From assembly GCA_932521025.1 (NCBI GenBank), contig OW051470.1:6620501-6684500 (forward strand): 64,000 nucleotides of DNA. Direction: 5' to 3'. The notes under the pieces are model-generated. The model did not search any database. It had not been told where the DNA came from and worked only from the letters and a program-made list of their open reading frames with translations. The translations under genes were made by a program, and so were the position numbers. This document shows, one piece after another, positions 1 through 13,257 of this stretch; the first letter of the stretch is position 1, and every line of letters starts with the position of its first letter. This DNA comes from Oscheius onirici. Its lineage: Eukaryota > Nematoda > Chromadorea > Rhabditida > Rhabditidae.

Positions 1-3000
1 CTCCTCAGAATTTCGGATATCTGAACAGTTCTGGTCAAAAAGGTTGGCTGAAATTGAAACCTCATTCATTCCTGTCGGACCTTTGACCGCAGACAATTGA
101 CGGCCACTGGCTACGAAGATGGAAGTGACTGCCAAAAGAATCTTCTCCTTTCCGTCCCATGTTCTTCCGGAGAGAAGAGGAAGCAGCGAGGAGAGAATCT
201 GATCTGCATCGGTACCGTTGAGATAAACAGATCCAAGAGACTCGGCCACGCAGGCCAGCATTCTTCCTGCCTGTGCCTTCACAGACCACACCTGACTGTT
301 TTGGAGGAGGTCAACAGCCACAGCGACAACTTCCTTTCGATAGAGGACAAGAGCACTGGAAGTACTGGGGACCAGCTCTTCCCACAGCTCATTCCACTCC
401 TCGTGGCGTTTCTTCGAAACATCGTCGCCTTTGACAACTGAAAGTCTTCCGTTTGAAAGCATACGCAAAAGCAGCGTACCTTCTCTGCAAGTTTCTAAAA
501 AGATGTAAGGAAGAATCTGGGCGCCGTGCCCTTGAATAATGTCCGAGCAATGGGCCGAGAAGTTCTTCAGAACATAGAGAGAGGCTCTCTTCGAATCTTC
601 CGAGTCCGAGACGAGATTCTTTGTAATCAGAGCCATCAGTTTGTCCACCGGTCCGGCAGAAACGAATTTGGCCAAGTAGGAGAGAGCATTGGCACTGTTC
701 TTCCTCACTGATGGATTGCGGTCACTCACACCGGGAGCCAGGGCCGCAAAGAACTTGTCTGAAGAGAATAATTTGTCTAAAAAGTGTTATAAAACAGACC
801 ACAAGGCGGCTTATTGTCCATGAGAAGTTGAGGAGCACGGAGAGTCAACTGGGTAATAAATTGGGCAGCAGCGGCTCTTGTACTGACTCCGATGCTGGAA
901 CGAAGCTGGTCACAGACACGGGGCTGCATAGTTTGAAGGGCTGACGAATCAATCTGAAGCAAGAATAAGGAAAAAAAGATATAAACTTACGTATGGCAAG
1001 AGATCGTTGATGGCCGACATCATCGGAGAAGTGCCAGCAAACTGAGATCTCAGATCGTCTAGTTGCTCCAATTGGTTCGCGGAAGAACGGACAGCCATGT
1101 AGTTGAGAACAGCCGACTCGTTGTCACTGATGGCGTCAAGGAAGCAGGGAATGAGAATGTGCAGAAAGCCTTGAAGCTGTTTGCCAGCCGTCTTCGATAA
1201 CTCCATCAATAAAACGAGACTGAACTCGACCGTGGCCTTGACCGTACTGTTCACCCCTTTTTCTATTATTAGAGGTAGGAACTTTGTCAAGAAGGCTTCA
1301 GCTTTAGCCTTGTTCGATGTCGTAGCCAGACGAATGATCAGTTTCCTCAGGCTGTCTGCAGTCCTTTCTGCTGCCAATCGAACCGATTCCTTGATGTCGT
1401 CCCGAACTCTCATCACTGTTTCGAAAAGCGCTGGCAGCTGCGCATGCATGTAGGGAGTGTCATTCGAATGGAGAAGATCAGCCAGGGCCAGACATCTGAA
1501 TTTATACATTGCTTGATCTGTGTGAAAACTTACGATGACTCTCGGACACGCCATTCCTTGTCAGTCAGCAGGGGGAAGAGTTCCTTCGCGATCGGGTCAG
1601 CATACATTTCGATAACATTGCGTTTTCCAGCTGTCAGCACACTCCAGATCGACTTCATGCTCTGTTGAACTTTAAGATCCGGATCGTAGCGATAGCGGAA
1701 TAACTTAGGAGCCAGTTGACCGAAATAGGGCTGAAGTTCGTCTCTCGCCTGCTCGAGAATCTCTCCGAAACCAAAAGCTGCTCCCTAAAATTGTTTTGAA
1801 TGAGTTCCAATGAGAAAACAAACCTTCTTAGCGTTCCAAGAAGCATTGTGTTTGGCTAGTTGCATGAACTTGTACAGGAGGTCTGGTTGATTGAGATCTG
1901 TTGCCAGACTGCACAGCTCCTTGTAAGTAGTCAGATTGGATCCGTCTGGAGCCTTTCCGAGCATGTTGTCCTTAAAGACGACGGTGTCGCTCTGAACCTT
2001 GACACTGCTGGCTCGTCCTTCGCCCAGAGCTGACATCAGATCTCCGATGAGAAGTTTCTTCTCTTCGGGACTGGCCATCTGATACACGATTCCCATTCCC
2101 TTTGAAGCTATGTCCTGTGTGAAATCTGTAATTATTCAAATGAACCTGGTATTCAATGGAACTGACCATCATTCTCTGTCAGCGCTTCGGCAAAAGCTGT
2201 CTGAATCTGAGTTATGCATCCTTTGACAGCGCTTGGAGCAGAGATCGTAGCCTTTTGAACGAAAATCTAAAGAAGGAGACTGAAACAATGAAAAAATGCC
2301 TTACCATGAGCCAGACAACCGCAGCTCTTCGCAGATGATGGTTCCGCGAGATGACTTTCTCCGTCAAAAGAGTATTGAGAACATGGGAAATGTTGCTTAG
2401 ACACCATTTCTTATCAGCCGTTTGAAGAGAGGAAATCTGAAAATGTTTAGTGTAAAGAATAATAAAAAACCAACTTGAACAGACGCCTCGGCCAACAGAT
2501 ATGCCTCTCTTCGAAGGGCCGAAAAGGGTCCAAGACATGCGTTCCACATAGCAGATCCAACGCCGATTTGTAGTGCCGATTGAGGCGGCCCTTCTCCCAC
2601 TGTGAAGAGAGCCTTGACCATCATGTTGCCAACTTCAGTTGATGATTTGGAATCGAAAAGACCAATGGCTTCGACCGCGGCATGACGAGCACGAAGAGTG
2701 ATGGCCTCTTTTCTCGAAACGGCAACCTTCTCACAGACGTCAATCAATTCAAAGGCCTGTTCCTTGTTCAGTGTGTATATTTGGATGCCACTCTTCAACA
2801 GGACACCCAGAGCACCAAACCCACTTTCTAACATGCTGCTCGGATGGTCGTAAGCCTGATTGATGAGAACCAATAGCCTCTTGTACATTTTCTCGAAGAG
2901 AGCAGCTTTGTCGGGCAGATCGGCAAAGGCCAAGATAGAGGTGGCTAGCCACGGAGTTCCTGGCAGAGGATTCTAAATTTTCGGAGTTATTTTAAATTTG

Positions 3001-5477
3001 GAGAAAAATAACTCACCGTATCCAAGTCGGAGAGGTACTTTTCCATGTTCTTTGCATTTTCGCTAGAAGTAGCTGTCATAACGGAAAGCCGTGAGGCAGT
3101 TTCCAGAACTTCGAATCGCGAAGAGCCACGAGCAAGTTGAGCACAGGCTAGCGAACAGGCCGGCATGTCCACGATCGGGTAGACGGCAACGAAACAGGTA
3201 GCGATGCGCAGAAGGAAGAGATCGTGAGAAAGGGTAGCAGCTTGAACTGCCATTCGGACAGTCTTCTCAACAGTCGCCTGTGGAAGATTCTTCAACAGAT
3301 TTGCCACCATCGGAGCCGTCACGAAGAAATGCTCGTCGTCTTCGAGGAAGAACAGCTGATGAGAGTCGCCTGCCTTCACAGCACAGGCAGCCCAGATGAA
3401 CTTGGTACTCTGAAGATTACTGTTTTTTTCATTGTCGTGAATCCTTACCATTTCGTAGATCTCGGCAGTCATTTTGACATAGTCCTCTCCGGCTTCCACT
3501 TGGCTCTTGTTCTGTTCTCTCCAGATGTAGTTCACGATGACTTCAATCGACGGAGTGGGCAGTTTGAAAGAGGCCTCAAGAAGACGAGCACCCTCCCTTC
3601 GGACGTCGTCTCTTCTAAAAAAAACCTTACAAAATAAACGAAGAAGAATCTCACTTGTCTCCAGCTCCTCTGATCAACAGCCATCTGATTTCCATATCCT
3701 TTGTTCTCAGCAAAGCATCTGCATATTTGATGGCAGTGAGTCTCGTCCGATTGTTCTCGTGAGCAATGTGAGCCTTGACAATGTCTTTGAGTCTCTCGAG
3801 AACCGGCGTATCCTGTGTCTCCGAGAAGGCGCTCTGCCAGCTGCTGAGACATTCCATGATGGCATACGAGACGTCTTCAGCGTTGTCGGCAATACATGAG
3901 AAGAGGTTCTCGATCAAATCCATCCGCGTCAAGACCAAATCGGGCTTCGATTTTCCCAGAAGAGCAAGACAGCGGTAGGCAAGAGCAGCGCATTGGGCAT
4001 TCTGAATCGAGTTTGTTCTAAAGATGGAAAGAAAAATCACCTCAATTTCTCCAGACTCGATGACTTTGAGCATTTTGTTGAAGAAGGTGTTGGCGAAGGC
4101 ATTCAGAGCAGCCGGTGGCATCTTTTCCGTCACGGCCATGATGAACTGAAGAAGGGCAAGAGTCTTCTTCGAATAGGCAAGATCCTTCTCAACGTCCAGA
4201 CAAATCTTCACATTGTTCATGAAGGTGGTCGGGGCGACAGTTGATCGTGTCAAGAAGGGAAGAATCTTGGCCTTGATCATAGCGGAACAGTGAGGAATCT
4301 TCTGAATGAGCGGAACGTTCTTCTCTTGAGAACCAGCTGATCCCAGATACAGAGACATCAAGGTTTCGACCACCTTCGGATCATCGACACACTTCTGTAT
4401 ATCGACCTTCTTCAGGGCTAAACTTGACGCATCCGAGACACTGAAACCAAGGTTTGAGAACTGTCTGGAAATGGACAGAGGACAGGCACAGGAGCACATT
4501 TAGGATACCTATTCAGCTGACACGCGCTGGACACTACGAGTATTGGGAAAGCAGCAGTCTCCGGGAGAAAATCGTAGTCCAGGAGGTGGACTATGGCATC
4601 TTTGACCTCTGTCAGAGACGGGTAGCTGTGAAGAATCTTGTTTTGTAGGAACAAGCAGTCGTCTAGTGATAGTCCCGGATAGGTAGACTCTTTGTCCACA
4701 CTCGTTGAACACATTTGCAGATAACGGGTTGACCTAAACTGGGAAATTAATTGGGAAAACTCTTTCCGACTTACGTTTTGTCATTCTCGAAGAGCATAAG
4801 AAGTGTAAAGAAGCGACAAAGTCGGTCCGAAACTTTGGTCAAGTCCGGGAATGAGGGCCACTTGTCTCTAGGCAGCTTGGAAACGGCTATCAGACCGGGA
4901 ATGAGCAGCACGAAAATACTGAAAAATTTTGGTTAGAAAGAAAAATAAAGAGAAAACTGACTCATTACAAGCAGTCTTGTCCTCTACTTTCTCGACGAGA
5001 CGGTCCAAAATGGCTGGCAAGAGATCTATCTTTTCTTGGGAAGAGAGTCGGCCAAATGATGTCTTGAGGTAAATCGAGGATAAGTTCTGAAAACAGACGT
5101 TCTTTTAGCGGAATGCTTCAGATAGGAATAGCAACTCATAAACAACTCAATAGAAAGAAAGGAAGACGTACTGTGAGATAGGCCCCTCCGCCGACCAGTT
5201 TTAAAAGTTCTCGGACCGGGAAGTTGATTCCTTCATTGTTCTTGACTCTCCTGTTGAAGAAGGTCAGTATCTCTGTGACCAGACTGACAGTCTCCGGATT
5301 CGCCGCTGCCATCTGGATGACTTGGACGAGGTGATTGTCCGTGAATCTCTGCAGTTGAACATCCGTGTCAGCCACGACCAGCTTCAGATGAAGACGCTCC
5401 ACTGGAATGTCTCCTATGAAAGGTAGAGAGTGTCAGAACTTACAGATCTCGGTAGCACTACTTCCTTCGGACGACAT
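1..5477 (-). CDS. ecm29: Proteasome adaptor and scaffold protein ECM29 (partial)
   Basis: ECM29 is a large HEAT-repeat protein that binds the 26S proteasome and ties the core particle to the 19S cap. The start at 5477 gives MSSEGSSATEI, followed by an exon with VERLHLKLVVADTDVQLQRF and a later FFNRRVKNNEGINFPV, which matches the opening of human ECM29 (pattern LVHLNKRIKSRPKIQLPV). Further exons are helical HEAT-like repeats, and the segment GMGIVYQMASPEEKKLLIGD near 2040-2096 matches the family's conserved region (GLGLVYELG...). About a dozen short introns are visible. The gene runs off the left edge, so its C terminus is missing. Between exons 1 and 2 the nearest acceptor would create a stop, so splicing probably uses the AG three bases further on. 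Family assignment rests on remembered similarity. Confidence 0.85.
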
Positions 5478-5676
5478 CGTTTTTCAAATGGCGAGTTCTG
5501 AAGAAGCGGTCTTTAAATTGTGTTAGAGAAGCAAAGTAAACGAGAGGCTAATGAGACCAAAGTAGGTAAAACATAAGAATTTTCTAGACTTTTATTGTTT
5601 TAGAAAGACAAAACCCGCGAAATTGCCTTGGCAGAGAGAGTAAGGGAATAGGGCACCGGAGGAAAAAAGAAAGAAT

Positions 5677-8600
5677 CTAAAGGGATTTCTCGTCGTCGTC
5701 GACAAATCCATCGAAGGGGAGACCCATGAAAAGGCGAGTAACTCCGCCCGTCTTGACCACAACTTGACGATTTGGATTGTGACGAGCTTTGTAGCCGCGG
5801 ACCTGCAATTGTCATCATGGATTTTGAAAGCGACGCAATAACTGACCATATGCTTCTCAACAACGTGGCTTTTGAGCTGGTTTTGGTTGAGAGTTAGATA
5901 GCAGTACTTGCACTTGAACTGACTACCGATTGGGGAGAAATGCTGTTGTTCAAAGTGACGAAGCATCTTGGCGTTCTGAAAGTGGATTTGTATCGAAAAA
6001 TTACTTTGAACTCACGTCAAAATCGTTGGGAAAGCAGGTGAAACAGCCTCTGCACATACTGTAATGATGGAGACCGTGGGTGACCAGATGACTGAGAATC
6101 GTCTGATGACCATGGATATCTGTTGTCAGATTCCATTGGTTTCCTACTCCGCACAACGGACAGCACATTGCCACTATTCCCATACTGAAACTTGATATTA
6201 GAACCAGTAAGATTGATAGACCTACTCTTCGTATTTCGTGTGTTCTGCCTCATGTTTCTCCATGGCTTCCTGTGTCGCGAATCGCTGTCCACAGCCGGAA
6301 ACATGCGGAAGTTCAGTCTGATGGCACTTGTTGAAGTGAGCCTTGAACTCGGTGAGAGTCCTCAGAGCATTCTTCCCCATCTTTTTGCTATAAGAGCAAC
6401 TGTCTATGGGACATTGGAGACTGAACAGCATGGGACGGATGTCGCTGGCTGCCCGGAGAGCTGCTTTCTTCTCCTCCGACAGATTGCAGTTATAGGCATG
6501 AGTGACAGCGTCAATCTCGGACTTGTGTCCAGTGGCACAGTTGAGACAGAACCAGTCCTTGCCGGACTTGTGCAGCTCGTGCAGTCTCGTCACTTTCGGG
6601 TTCAGCAGCGGTGCCGTACAAACCTAAAATTTGTTCGGTTTCCTTCGTATCTCGAAATTTTGTCAAACAAGAGCCGTCTGTGATTCAAAATACGCTCAGA
6701 TGGCCCCTGTGCCTCGATTCTTCATGTATCATTCGCCGATTGAACGACTGACAGTGGCACGTTCTCATCATAGCGCACGGGTTTGAACCTCACACTCTTC
6801 CATTAATCGACCGACAAGAATACCACTAGACTACTTACGTCACATTTGGTGGATAACGTGTGTTTGGTCAATGGTCCGCCTATGCGAGGAACGTTGGCCT
6901 GAGGACCACGGTTCAACTTGGTAGGATCCACCATGATGATATCGTCGTCTCTTTGAGCAGCTACCGGTTTCGAGATATTATAGGTTCTATGGAAGTTCTG
7001 AGCATATAGTGAGTTTGATTCGAGAAGTAGAACTAACCGAAATGAAACTGCCGTTGACCAGAGGATTTTTTTGGATCTGAGCCAAGATTGGATTTCTACC
7101 GAACAGATTCGGTCGCATTCCCCGAGTGGAAGGACGTCCTCTCATAATCGGGAGAGTTCTGATCAGGGACGACTGTTGATTGTTGTAGTACTGTCTGACT
7201 CGAGCATTGCAATCCTTGAGGAAGGGGAAATCTTCGTGGTAGTCTGCTCCGAATGACAAATTGACTGGAGTTCCTCCGTTTGCAAAGGTCTCGTTTGCGT
7301 GGAAGGTAGCCTGGGACATGGTACAGTAACAGTCCTTACAGGTGATGACCGAGTCCGTAAGAGTCAAGAACGAACGATGAGAGCAGTCCGAAGGAGTCAG
7401 AAGTTTCTAAATTTTGTTTTGTACAAAACACTACTCTCCACTCACAATCTGTCCAATCCTGACTCTCTGCTCGAACATTTCCGGATTTTCTGGCTGGTAA
7501 TGGACCAGATTGGCGGGGAACACTCCAATCATCTGTTCCACTCTCTTTAAGTAAATTGTTAGCGATCTTTGACTACAAAACAAACCATTCCCTTGACAGT
7601 CAAGCTTTGTCGACACCGGAAGACATTCTGCAGATGCTCGGTGATGGCTTTGGGATCGTAACTGGTCAGCGAGCAGTTTTTGCAGAAGAACATCAGAGGA
7701 ATCTGATGTGCCGAATGCAGATGCTCATAGAGACGAGCGTCCTGTAACAGTTCATGTTTGCAATTCGATAGAAAAACTCACAGTTCTGAAGAACATCCTA
7801 CAAGTACCGCAACCGAACTGGAGACGATTTCGATGAGTCTTGGCATGACAGGCCGTGTGTTGTTGGAACAAAGGCTGATTGTAGGCAATGTTCGAGCATT
7901 GAGCACAGCTGATTCCAGAATTTGCACCATGAGCCTGCATGTGCTTGTTGAAAGAGTGGTACGTCTCGAAGAGAGCGCAACAGTTTCGACAGACGTAGAA
8001 CTGGCCGACCGACGGAGCTCCGTAGACTTTGTCGGTGACTCCCCCGACATCATTTTTATGAGATTTGATCTCGTGATCGAGAAGAGAGGCATGAGTGACG
8101 AAGGACTGACTACACATGGCACATTTGTGCTTCTTCTCACGAGAGACAGACGACGCTATAGCGGTTTGACTAGAGCCGGCAGGACTGCAAATTGATTTTC
8201 AGAAACAAAAGTTTTGAAAAACTAACTGATCAATCTCGCCCACAACACAAATATCCTCGTCTTCAGTGATTTCGTTGATCATTCGGAAGACGCCGGTCAA
8301 CGACGTAGGAACATTCGTGTCCATCTCCTCGTCATCGTTCTCCAGATAACCAGGATGACTCTCATTGACCACGTTGATGTCATCGTCTTCTGTTCGAACA
8401 TTGGCTGTCAAAACTAAAAACTTTTTTGTTTTCTCTATATAAATAAATCTCACCATCGTCAATCTCTTCATCCTCGAGCGTCTCTTCTCCCATTTCTCGA
8501 CAAACATCCCTGATCAGTTTCTTCAACACAGTCTTGACAATCTTCTCGTCGGGAGTGACTGAAGCTGTCGACGGCGAATCCGGAGCCGAATCTTCGTCCA

Positions 8601-11600
8601 GAATCTCGATGTCCGAGGTATCACCATTTTCAGCAGGTTTTGAAGAAGAGGCTGCGGGTCTCGGAACAGTCGGTTTCCTTTCTTCGACTCCTCCAAACAA
8701 TTCCTGGTCAAGATAGATAATCTGACGTCTTGCGGCACTTCCAACTTGGTGACTATGAACAACACGATGAGCTCCGATATTATGTGCTCCTGTGAAGCGT
8801 ATGTTACAGAGTTTGCACTTTTGATTGGCCGAATCGATGTGAATCCAGTAATGATCCACATATTTGGATCTGTTGGACAGAACCTCGCCACAATCGCATC
8901 GATGATCCATTTCGAAGACTTTACAGTTGTGATTCTTGATGACAGTCTGTTGAGGAGATGTCATTTTGCATTCCGAACAACGGAATCGGCTGAAAATCTT
9001 CTCGTGGCTCAACTTCCAATGGATTCGGAGCTGTTCACTCGGCAGGTTCACGGGACAGAAGGCGCACTTCTTGGCCTGTGTGCACTGGTAGAGTACGTGA
9101 GAGACGTTGTTCTTGTCGACCAGCTGATGACACATCTTACAGACCATCTGCATCGTCGCCTGTTCGTAGTGGCGCAGCATGAGATGATGCTTGAAGTCGT
9201 CATGTGAACGAATGATCTGGTTCGCTGAAAATTCCTTGTTAGAGTGACAAAAAGAACTCACGGCAGAATGGACAGTTGTTCCACTTCTCCGGATGTTTCT
9301 CCAGATGTACCTTCAGTTTTTCCGTCGAGCCACAATCATAGCCACAGAGATAGCAAGTGGTGGCTGGATAGGTAACTGTCGGGGAACATACGATAGGCGT
9401 ATGGCTGGGAACTGTAATGTTCCCGGCATGGATGTTCTTGATGAAGAGGCCAGAACTGCCTCTTTGGTAGATTCTTCCATCCTCACTTCCGTAGGCAATC
9501 AACTGCATGTGACATTCGAAAATGTGAGTGTAGATGGAGGGAAGATTGTCCGATTTACGACAGAAGCTACATTGCCCTTCGATACTTCCCATGGGGATTT
9601 CTAAGGAAAATAAAGCTTTTTTTGACAAGAACAACTCACTCAAGAACGGCTTCGGACAGAGCTTTTCGTGGTTTCCGAGAGTTTTCTGCATGGCAAAGGC
9701 TTGTCCACATCCTCGACAGCAAATTGTGTGCATCGTCCGCAAATGTTCGCGCATCTTCTTCATGTCCGGACACATCATCCCGCAGTAGTGACATGTAAGA
9801 GTCTAAACTCGTTCCTTATTAATATTCAAACAAAAAATAACATACCAAGTTGCTGGGATGCTGTTGGAAAGGTTTGACAAGCAGCATGGGATTTCTGGGT
9901 ACCGCATTGTACGTGACTCCACCTCTGGATATTGGGAAAGTACGAGGATCAAATCGTGGTTTAGAAATCACATCCGCTGGGCGGTACTTGATTCTGAAAA
10001 ATGTTGATTCAAATTATTTATGAAATCTCACGTTCTGACTGGCTGCTGATGTTTAGCCTTTAGGACACCGTTCATCTCTCCCATGTGGATGGAATTGTCC
10101 ACTTTCTTAGCAACTTCAGAGGTCTCCTTCTTTGTCAATGCCTCATTGGCAATCGCAAAGAGATTGGTTTCTAAAAGAACGGTTAGGAGGTAATGTCACT
10201 ACGACTCACTCTTGGCCATTGGATGGAGATCGACGCTCTTCAAATGATCACAAGAGTAGTGACCACGAAGAGCTGAGATGGAACAGAACCTCTTCGGACA
10301 AAGATGACAGTGAACACGAGCGTTTTTACCATCCGCCCATTTGTGAATCGAATGTACATGTTCCGAACTGCAGTCGTGTTTGAAAGTTCCGTCCGACTCG
10401 TAGATCGTCCAACAGTTGTCGCAGAGATAGAAACTGAACAATTCTTTGCAAACTCTAAAAACGAATACTCACTCCTTGACAAGAAGTCCGTCGGAAATTC
10501 CATCAAAACAGGCCATCATTGGCAGTTTGATCTCAATCTCAAATGTGGCATAAGCCTCGTCAATGAGAGCTATTTTTCCTCCACGTTTCTTTGGCGTCTT
10601 TTTCTCAGTCTCTTCCTCCTCATCCTCTTCAATTTGATCCACATAAGAGTATCCTTTCTTGAGACCGGCCATCTTGTGTATATGCGTATTCCAGGGCAGT
10701 TTCTTGGTCATCTGCTTGGCGAAGGCCCTGTTCAGTTTGCCAACTGTTTCAGCATCTTCTCCTTCTCGAATCTCAAACTGATTCGACTCTTCCAGTCCGG
10801 CATCGTGTCTCATGTACTGTTCACTCAGACCCTCGGGTTCGACTCTGTCGTCGATTGCAAAGTAGACGGAGCTATTCACAGAGTTGTTGATCTTCTCCTC
10901 GGCCAGGAACTCTTCTGTTTCAGTCTGAACAGACTGTAAAACAGAAAAACGAAGAGGAAACTTACAAACTCGAAAAGGCTCGCTTCGTTGGTCGGATTTT
11001 TAGTTCCATAAGCGATTCTGTTCCCCTTTCTAAATCCGACTCGTGGCAGTCCGTTTTTCACGTGGACAGGTGGATAAACGGTCATGGTGTCGGCCAAATA
11101 TCGGGCAAAGATGAGCTTGTTTTGGAGATGAGACCACAGATGTCGCTTCAGAAACGGCTCGGTTCCATATTTCCCCTCACACTTGTTACATGAGTGCTCA
11201 CTGTGCTCCAGCATGTGATCGTTACAATCGAACAGTGATTCGAAATTGATTTTGCACAGAGAACAAGAGACTGGGAGCTTTCTAAAGAAAGGAACTAATT
11301 GGAAACTGTTGAATACTTACGTCACGTCACTGGGAACAATGTTAGCCTGGAAATACTTGCCACCATCGTCTACTACGGCTTCCATTGTGAAGATTACCAC
11401 CAGGTTCAGGGAACGTCCGCAGTGATGACGCTAAAAGGCTTTATCAGATGTTCCAACATAAAGACTCACGTTGATTGTGACATAGAAGCTCCAGGCCTGT
11501 TCCAAACGTTCTCCCTTGTACGAGTCTCTAATGGGCATCCAGAGACCACACTCGTAGCAAGTCAAGAACACGTAGGCAGACTTCATTTCCGGCTGAAAAT

Positions 11601-13257
11601 AAACATTCAGAACGTTTTGATTGGCATTTTGTCCTTGTATTACTGAGTCTGACAAGTAAACTGAGAGGTAATGGAGTTCAAATGGGACATTGGATATTTG
11701 TGTATGTGTCTGTCCCGATTTTACCTATTCTGGTCTTAAAATCTCTGGCAATTGGAGAATTTGCAGTAGCTAGAGCTTTTTGAAAGAGAACCAGTAGGTA
11801 CTACATAAAGAAACGTCGTAGTATTGGATTATTCAAAAGACTTACATCTGCAACATTTCCAGTCACGAGTTTGTTGATTTGATATTCCGTGAACTCTTTG
11901 CAGGTGTGCTTCAGAAGACTTTCCTTCGTCTCATGGATCAGATTGCAGAAATGACAAGCGTAGAGATAGGCTGTGTAATGTCTTCCCAGGAAGTGTTTCT
12001 GAAGGTTCTTTTTCACTATTTTCTCCGAAAACTTTACCTTGACATCGCTAAAGTTCTTCAAAGCGGCCGCATCTGGACAACATCTGGGAACGACGACGTT
12101 TGAGTCGTATTTGGTGTCCTCCTTGTACGAAATCTCGTTCAGAGGCATTGTCACGTTCGGCTTTTTTTCCTTCTTCTCTGCAATTTGAAAATATGATAAA
12201 TTCTGAGAAGAACCAACGAGAAGCATGCATCATGATGTCCTCAAGAGTCGATGGAACAAAGCTGGGTTCGATTTCTCCATTGTCACTGTCATCTTTGACT
12301 CTTTTCCTAGCAGTTTCTTCCCACATGGCTTTGACCGTGGCCGGTAGTTTGTTCCACATATGCCTGAAAGCCTGGACAATCTGCAGAGCGTCGTCGCTGT
12401 TCGCGGGAAAATTGTATCTCTTCTCGACGTAGCTGCTGGAAAACAAATTAATTACGAAGAAATTTAAAAATCCTCACAATATTTCGACTGTACTGGTGTC
12501 ATTGAAGGCCTTGATGAAGGTTCTGAATCCTCCGGAGCTGTTCTTGACCGGCTCCAAGACGTCGATGGTTTTGCCCCACTCACGTTGTTCCAAAGAAGGA
12601 GGAGTCACATCAGGATTCGGAGCTTTGCACATAAAGAATTCGACTTCTTTCTAAAAGACAGATTTCACTGGCTTCGAGAACCAACTAACCCTTTCCGTGT
12701 CATCGACCACAACTTGGCCCAGTCGTGGCTGTCCAATGTTCTTGTAAGTGCCCCTGGGACGACCTCTGGGTCGGGGTCCAAACGCCTTAATATATTTTTA
12801 TCATCAGTCTCTTTAGACCAACTCCCGAAATCAGTTGGAAAGACTCACCCCCTTGGCTTGTCGATTCTTCTCGACCACGACATTCCATTCCGGGTCGTTG
12901 TCGTCTGGATCACCTTCATCTGAGACGGCGGCCTCTATCGGACCTCCGATATCGTCTTCAATCTCACTCTCCGAAGTCTCACTGAAGTCAGAATCGTTCT
13001 TTCTCTTCTTTGGCCGTCCTCTTTTGACTGTGCCCGGTCTCTTCTGGCTACCACTTGCCTTCTGATAACCATTTCGAGCCTGAAATTTTCCGCATTGGTA
13101 TGGTGAAGATGAGTCGACTTTGAATGGGTACGCAATTGCGACATCTGTTCTGTTTATTTCCTTCCTTTTTCCGCATTATCCCTTTTCTTATAACCTTTTT
13201 AGAACTCACTCTGGAAAGTGTAGAGTCGAAAACGGAGAGCGGCTCATCAAAGTCCAT
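5677..13257 (-). CDS. Large AT-hook and multi-C2H2 zinc-finger nuclear protein
   Basis: This is read as one long spliced gene from MDFDEPLSVFDSTLSR (13257) to a C terminus ending GFVDDDEKSL (stop 5677-5679). The N-terminal part has two AT-hook cores, KRGRPKKRK (about 13010) and RPRGRPRGTYK (about 12755), with acidic, Ser-rich stretches. More than fifteen irregular C2H2 or CCHC-type fingers follow, for example CNKCEGKYGTEPFLKRHLWSH, CHYCGMMCPDMKKMREHLRTMH and CKYCYLTLNQNQLKSHVVEKH. Acidic linkers such as ILDEDSAPDSPSTAS lie between them. The role is probably chromatin or transcription control. C. elegans LIN-13 is a comparably large multi-finger protein with an Rb-binding LxCxE motif. Here LTCYE occurs inside a finger (about 11555), which may be chance. 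Two adjacent genes cannot be excluded, because no cDNA joins the halves. Confidence 0.75.
6740..6838 (-). repeat. Decayed tRNA-like sequence in a zinc-finger gene intron
   Basis: On the minus strand the intron that starts at the donor TGTGAC|gtaagt holds an A-box-like TAGTCTAGTGG and, about 40 nt later, a B-box-like GGTTCAAACCC, the spacing of an RNA polymerase III internal promoter. The acceptor and T stems do not pair well, so this is more likely a tRNA-derived SINE remnant than a working tRNA. The A box begins almost at the splice donor. Confidence 0.35.

Noticed and set aside
8199-9261. Many long plus-strand frames across the zinc-finger and ECM29 genes
   Set aside because: They are shadows of real minus-strand exons. 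Only the minus frames carry domain motifs.
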